DNA of 36,787 nt from Natronohydrobacter sp. (GTDB lineage Bacteria > Pseudomonadota > Alphaproteobacteria > Rhodobacterales > Rhodobacteraceae). This document shows positions 34,328 through 36,787 of the stretch, piece by piece; within the stretch, counting starts at the first letter, position 1, and every line of letters starts with the position of its first letter. The position numbers and the translations under genes are program-made. The stretch covers positions 1-36,787 of the forward strand of contig JAFIEM010000027.1 of the NCBI GenBank assembly GCA_020832555.1. Direction: 5' to 3'. The notes below the pieces were generated by a model that saw only the letters and a program-made list of their open reading frames with translations, did no database searches and was not told the origin of the DNA.

Positions 34328-36787
34328 GCCGCCTGAAGCGGTCGTATCGACGCAGAGATGGCGCTCCAGCAAGATATGGGCTGCATCAGGCATATCGGTG
34401 ATCAGCGGCAGGATTGGCCCGTCGCGCGCCGCAAGAGCCTGTGCGATGGGACGTGCCTCTTCTTCCGGTCCCCAGAAAAGGACGCCGGAAAAACCTGTTG
34501 CGCTCGACAGTTCCGCCAATGCCATATCCTGAGCCAGAGCTTTTCCGCCCAGGGCGAGAACGGCAGCGCGCTGGGCGTCCTTTGCCTCGCGCCCCGGCCC
34601 AAGGCACAGGAGCGGCGCGCGGTGTACATGGCGCAGGCGATTTGATTCGCCTGTCGGTCCGGGCATCTCCTGACCGTTGGTGCCCGTGCCGCCGGGGGCA
34701 GAACCGCGCGGTGTTGCGTCTGTTCTGGTAAAGCGGTGCAGATAGTGCGGGCCGCCTGCTTTGGGGCCCGTGCCCGACAGCCCCTCGCCGCCAAAGGGCT
34801 GGCTGCCGACGATCGCGCCGATCTGATTGCGATTGACATAGACATTGCCCACGCACACGCGCTCGACCACATGCTGCACGCGCGAATCGATCCGCGTGTG
34901 CAGACCGAATGTCAGCCCGTAGCCAGTGGCATTGATCGCGTCGATCACCTTGTCGATCTCGCCTGCCTTGAATGTCGCAAGATGCAGCACCGGGCCGAAT
35001 ATCTCGCGCTCAAGTGTTTCGATGCCGGAAACAGAGATGACGACGGGGGGAATGAATATGCCGTCCTGGGGGGCAGCAAGCTCATGCAGAACCCGCCCGT
35101 CCCTGCGCGCTGTGTCGACATATTCCGCGATCTGGTCGCGCGCCGAATGGTCAATCACCGGTCCGATATCGGTGGCATAGTCCCAGGGGTTGCCAAGGCG
35201 CAATTCATCCATCGCGCCAAAGAGCATCTTGCGGAATTCATCCGCGATATCTTCCTGCACATAGAGGCAGCGCAGCGCGGAACAACGTTGCCCTGCGGAC
35301 TGAAAGCTTGAGGCCAGAACATCGCGCACGGCTTGTTCGGGCAGCGCCGTGCTGTCCACGATCATGGCATTCAACCCGCCGGTTTCGGCGATCAGCGGCG
35401 CGCCGGGGGCCATATGCTCTGCCATCGCGCGGCGGATGCGCAGCGCGGTGTCGGTCGAGCCGGTGAAGGCCACACCGGACACGCGCGGGTCCGACGTGAG
35501 CGCCGCGCCCACAGTCGCGCCATCGCCCGGAAGGAGTTGCAGCACGTCGCGCGGCACTCCGGCTTCATGCAGCAGGCGTGTTGCCAGATGCGCGATCAGT
35601 GGTGTCTGTTCGGCGGGTTTTGCGAGCACCCCATTGCCTGCGGCCAGTGCACCCGCAATCTGGCCGGTGAAGATCGCCAGCGGGAAATTCCACGGGCTGA
35701 TGCAGGTGAACACCCCGCGCGCCTTGGCCGTGAGCTTCTCGGCCTCGGTGGCGTAGTAGCGCAGGAAGTCCACCGCTTCGCGCAATTCGCCCACAGCATC
35801 GAGCGGGGTTTTCCCGGCCTCGCGGGCGAGGATGGCGAAGATCTCGCCGAAATGCGCTTCATAGAGGTCGGCGGCACGCAAGAGCACGCGCTTGCGCAGG
35901 CTGACATCTGCGCGCCACGGTTGCGCGGCGGCGAGTGCTGTGGCCAGATCGGCGGTGGAAGCCGGGGTCACATGCCCGACCAGATCGGATGGATCGGCGG
36001 GGTTGCGCGCTTCGTAAGCCGCTGCGCCTGTCGCTGCGCCCGCAATCAGCGGTGTTGCGGTGAATTGCGCATTCCGCGACGGGTCGCGGGCGGCGGCGAT
36101 CGCATCAAGGTCGCGCGCATCGGTAATGTCCCAGCCCTTGGCATTGAGCCGATCCGTGCCGAACAGGTCCGGTCCGGTCGCGATTTTCGGATTCACCCCG
36201 CGCGGCAATTTATCCAGCGCCTCGAAAGGGCAGGCTGCGACCTCGGTGGCGGGCACATCTTCGTCAACAATCTGGTTCACGAAGGACGAATTCGCGCCAT
36301 TCTCCAGCAGGCGGCGCACCAGATAGGCCAGCAGATCCTTGTGCGCGCCGACCGGGGCATAGATGCGGCAGCGCGTGCCTTCGCGCGAGAGCACCAGATC
36401 ATGCAGCGCCTCGCCCATGCCATGCAGGCGCTGGAATTCATAATCCAGCGCGCTGACGCCCATTTCTGCCGCCATGTGCAGGATAGCGGCGACTGTATGT
36501 GCGTTATGAGTGGCGAATTGCGGATAAAGGCGGGCGCGCATGTCCAGCAGTTTGCGCGCACAGGCAATGTAATGCACATCGGTCGCGACTTTTTGGGTCA
36601 GGACCGGAAACCCCTTCAGACCCAGCACCTGCGCGCGTTTTATCTCGGTGTCCCAATAGGCGCCCTTGACCAGCCGCACCATCAGCTTGCGGTCCAGCGC
36701 TTCGGCGCGCGCGTGCAGCCAGTCGATCACATCGCCCGCGCGCGGCCCGTATGCCTGCACCACCACGCCGAACCCGTCCCAGCCTTC

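Overview
The window is GC-rich, densely packed chromosomal DNA from an alphaproteobacterium, almost certainly a member of the Rhodobacterales (Rhodobacteraceae/Paracoccaceae/Roseobacter group). The basis is gene content and order: a Shemin-type hemA next to a small secreted protein, argC-ccmE beside ccmF-ccmH, rodZ-ispG, bolA-grxD behind purL, a CoxD/CoxE-type pair, the aerobic cobaltochelatase subunits CobS/CobT, a FYDLN acidic protein, and a bifunctional PutA. I see no phage, transposase, integron or CRISPR array; nearly everything is housekeeping.

Layout. 1-7 kb: glutamyl-tRNA synthetase (cut by the left edge) divergent from comEC, then a leftward purL-rpiB-bolA-grxD cluster. 6.8-7.6 kb: the only gene-free stretch over 300 bases; it holds structured DNA upstream of purL and a candidate small RNA with a strong terminator. 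7.6-12 kb: a LysR regulator divergent from a very large single-chain indolepyruvate ferredoxin oxidoreductase, with three inverted repeats between them. 12-18 kb: murI, argC, ccmE rightward; then an enoyl-CoA hydratase, ccmH and ccmF leftward (a block apparently inverted relative to its usual order). 18-21 kb: MoxR/CoxD ATPase, VWA/CoxE protein, a small ABM-fold protein and a 2H RNA phosphodiesterase. 21-26.9 kb: a DUF45 metallopeptidase, the FYDLN protein, tRNA-Ala(GGC), cobT, two rightward genes (FMN reductase, DoxX) and cobS. 26.9-29.5 kb: a cytochrome P450 and an M20 dipeptidase, translationally coupled. 29.6-34.2 kb: small secreted protein, hemA, rodZ, ispG. 34.2-36.8 kb: a 37-base poly-C tract flanked by a duplicated putA 3' end, then putA running off the right edge.

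Themes. Several genes serve tetrapyrrole and c-type cytochrome metabolism (hemA, cobS/cobT, ccmE/F/H), others cell envelope and isoprenoids (murI, rodZ, ispG), purine synthesis (purL) and amino-acid breakdown (IOR, putA). Two AAA-ATPase/VWA pairs (CoxD-CoxE and CobS-CobT) lie within 9 kb of each other.

Non-coding signals are the most novel part: a perfect palindrome present twice, each time between convergent genes; a dispersed element beginning TTCATCTTGCC present three times directly behind stop codons; a candidate small RNA with an anti-Shine-Dalgarno loop; a T-N11-A operator between lysR and IOR; a structured hemA leader with an FNR-like box; and the poly-C/duplication behind putA. All functional assignments come from reading translated sequence and known family motifs; no database search was run.
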